DNA of 32,688 nucleotides, from the NCBI GenBank assembly GCA_964577295.1, contig CAZNYN010000020.1, positions 1 to 32,688 on the forward strand. Reading direction: 5' to 3'. A model generated the notes under the pieces. That model did not search any database, was not told where the DNA came from, and saw nothing but the letters and a program-made list of their open reading frames with translations. This DNA is from CAZNYN01 sp964577295. Its GTDB lineage: Bacteria > Synergistota > Synergistia > Synergistales > Synergistaceae. Position 1 is the first letter of the stretch. Each line of letters opens with the position of its first letter. Positions 32,395 through 32,688 of this stretch are shown in pieces. The position numbers were made by a program, and so were the translations under genes.

Positions 32395-32631
32395 TTGAAA
32401 AAGGACATCCACCCGAAATATGAAGACTGCAAGGTGACCTGCGCCTGCGGCAATACATTTGAAACCAGGTCAACTATAGGCGACATGAGAGTTTCGATCT
32501 GCAACGCATGCCATCCTTTCTACACAGGCAAGAAGGGTCGCGTCATCGAAGCCGGACGCCTCGAAAAGTTCCGTCAGAAGTACGCCGGCGTCAATTACGG
32601 ACAGAAGAACGTCGAAGCAACAGGCGAATAG
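32395..32631 (+). CDS. rpmE: Ribosomal protein bL31, zinc-binding type
   Basis: 78 residues. MKKDIHPKYE is the standard beginning. Cysteines at 16, 18, 36 and 39 (TCACGNTFE and CNACHPFYTG) form the zinc site of the C+ form. TTG at 32395 follows GGAGGT by eight bases. It has its own promoter and terminator. Confidence 0.97.
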   Translation: MKKDIHPKYEDCKVTCACGNTFETRSTIGDMRVSICNACHPFYTGKKGRVIEAGRLEKFRQKYAGVNYGQKNVEATGE

Positions 32632-32644
32632 CTTTTTACACACG

Positions 32645-32676
32645 AGAGGGGAGCTAGCCGGCTCCCCTCTTTTTTC
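32645..32676 (+). terminator. rpmE terminator
   Basis: AGAGGGGAGC (32645-32654) pairs perfectly with GCTCCCCTCT (32661-32670), followed by a T run to 32675. Confidence 0.93.
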
Positions 32677-32688
32677 TGCTATGAATTT

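Overview
The window is chromosomal DNA of a diderm-type bacterium that appears to live on peptides and amino acids. It holds a peptide ABC importer, an acidic amino-acid symporter, and a SurA-like envelope chaperone. Synergistota would fit the overall gene content and the frequent TTG start codons, but that placement is an impression from reading the proteins. The sequence is ordinary and gene-dense, except for AT-richer stretches around 18.2-26.4 kb and one run of exactly 100 N at 20208-20307.

Layout. Positions 1-250 (minus strand) hold a strong promoter, a 31-residue Tyr/Cys-rich mini-ORF and a perfect terminator; this looks like an attenuator leader or a small mRNA for something beyond the left edge. 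Next is a HutD-family gene (minus). A regulated-looking intergenic region leads to oppBCDFA (1500-7475), closed by a terminator. At 7582 a new promoter and a terminator-like leader hairpin begin the translation operon rimP-nusA-ylxR-ylxQ-infB-ylxP-rbfA-nrnA-truB-ribF (7685-15503). A SurA-type chaperone gene follows with its own promoter, then a tRNA-Ser(GCT)/tRNA-Arg(ACG) pair with promoter and terminator.

On the minus strand, a Fur/PerR-type regulator and a PTPS-III-like pterin enzyme with a C-terminal zinc ribbon form a two-gene unit. A 7-1-7 inverted repeat lies over its promoter. A glutamate/aspartate symporter (18731-19963) is flanked on both sides by related short repeats; the assembly gap lies inside one of these and is bordered by identical 55-base sequences. 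A LysR regulator (minus) and a 56-residue Cys-rich single-span membrane protein (plus) are divergent neighbours.

The most unusual part is 21802-26299. ECF-transporter T and A components are followed, in one tight co-directional run, by a NuoM/HyfB-like membrane subunit, a two-helix membrane protein and a NuoH/HyfC-like membrane subunit. No hydrogenase or electron-transfer subunit and no substrate-binding S component is visible. The key channel lysine of the NuoM-like protein and part of the acidic loop of the NuoH-like protein seem to be replaced. The window ends with convergent glnS and gltX, polA (proofreading site absent, unusual HDS motif C) and rpmE.
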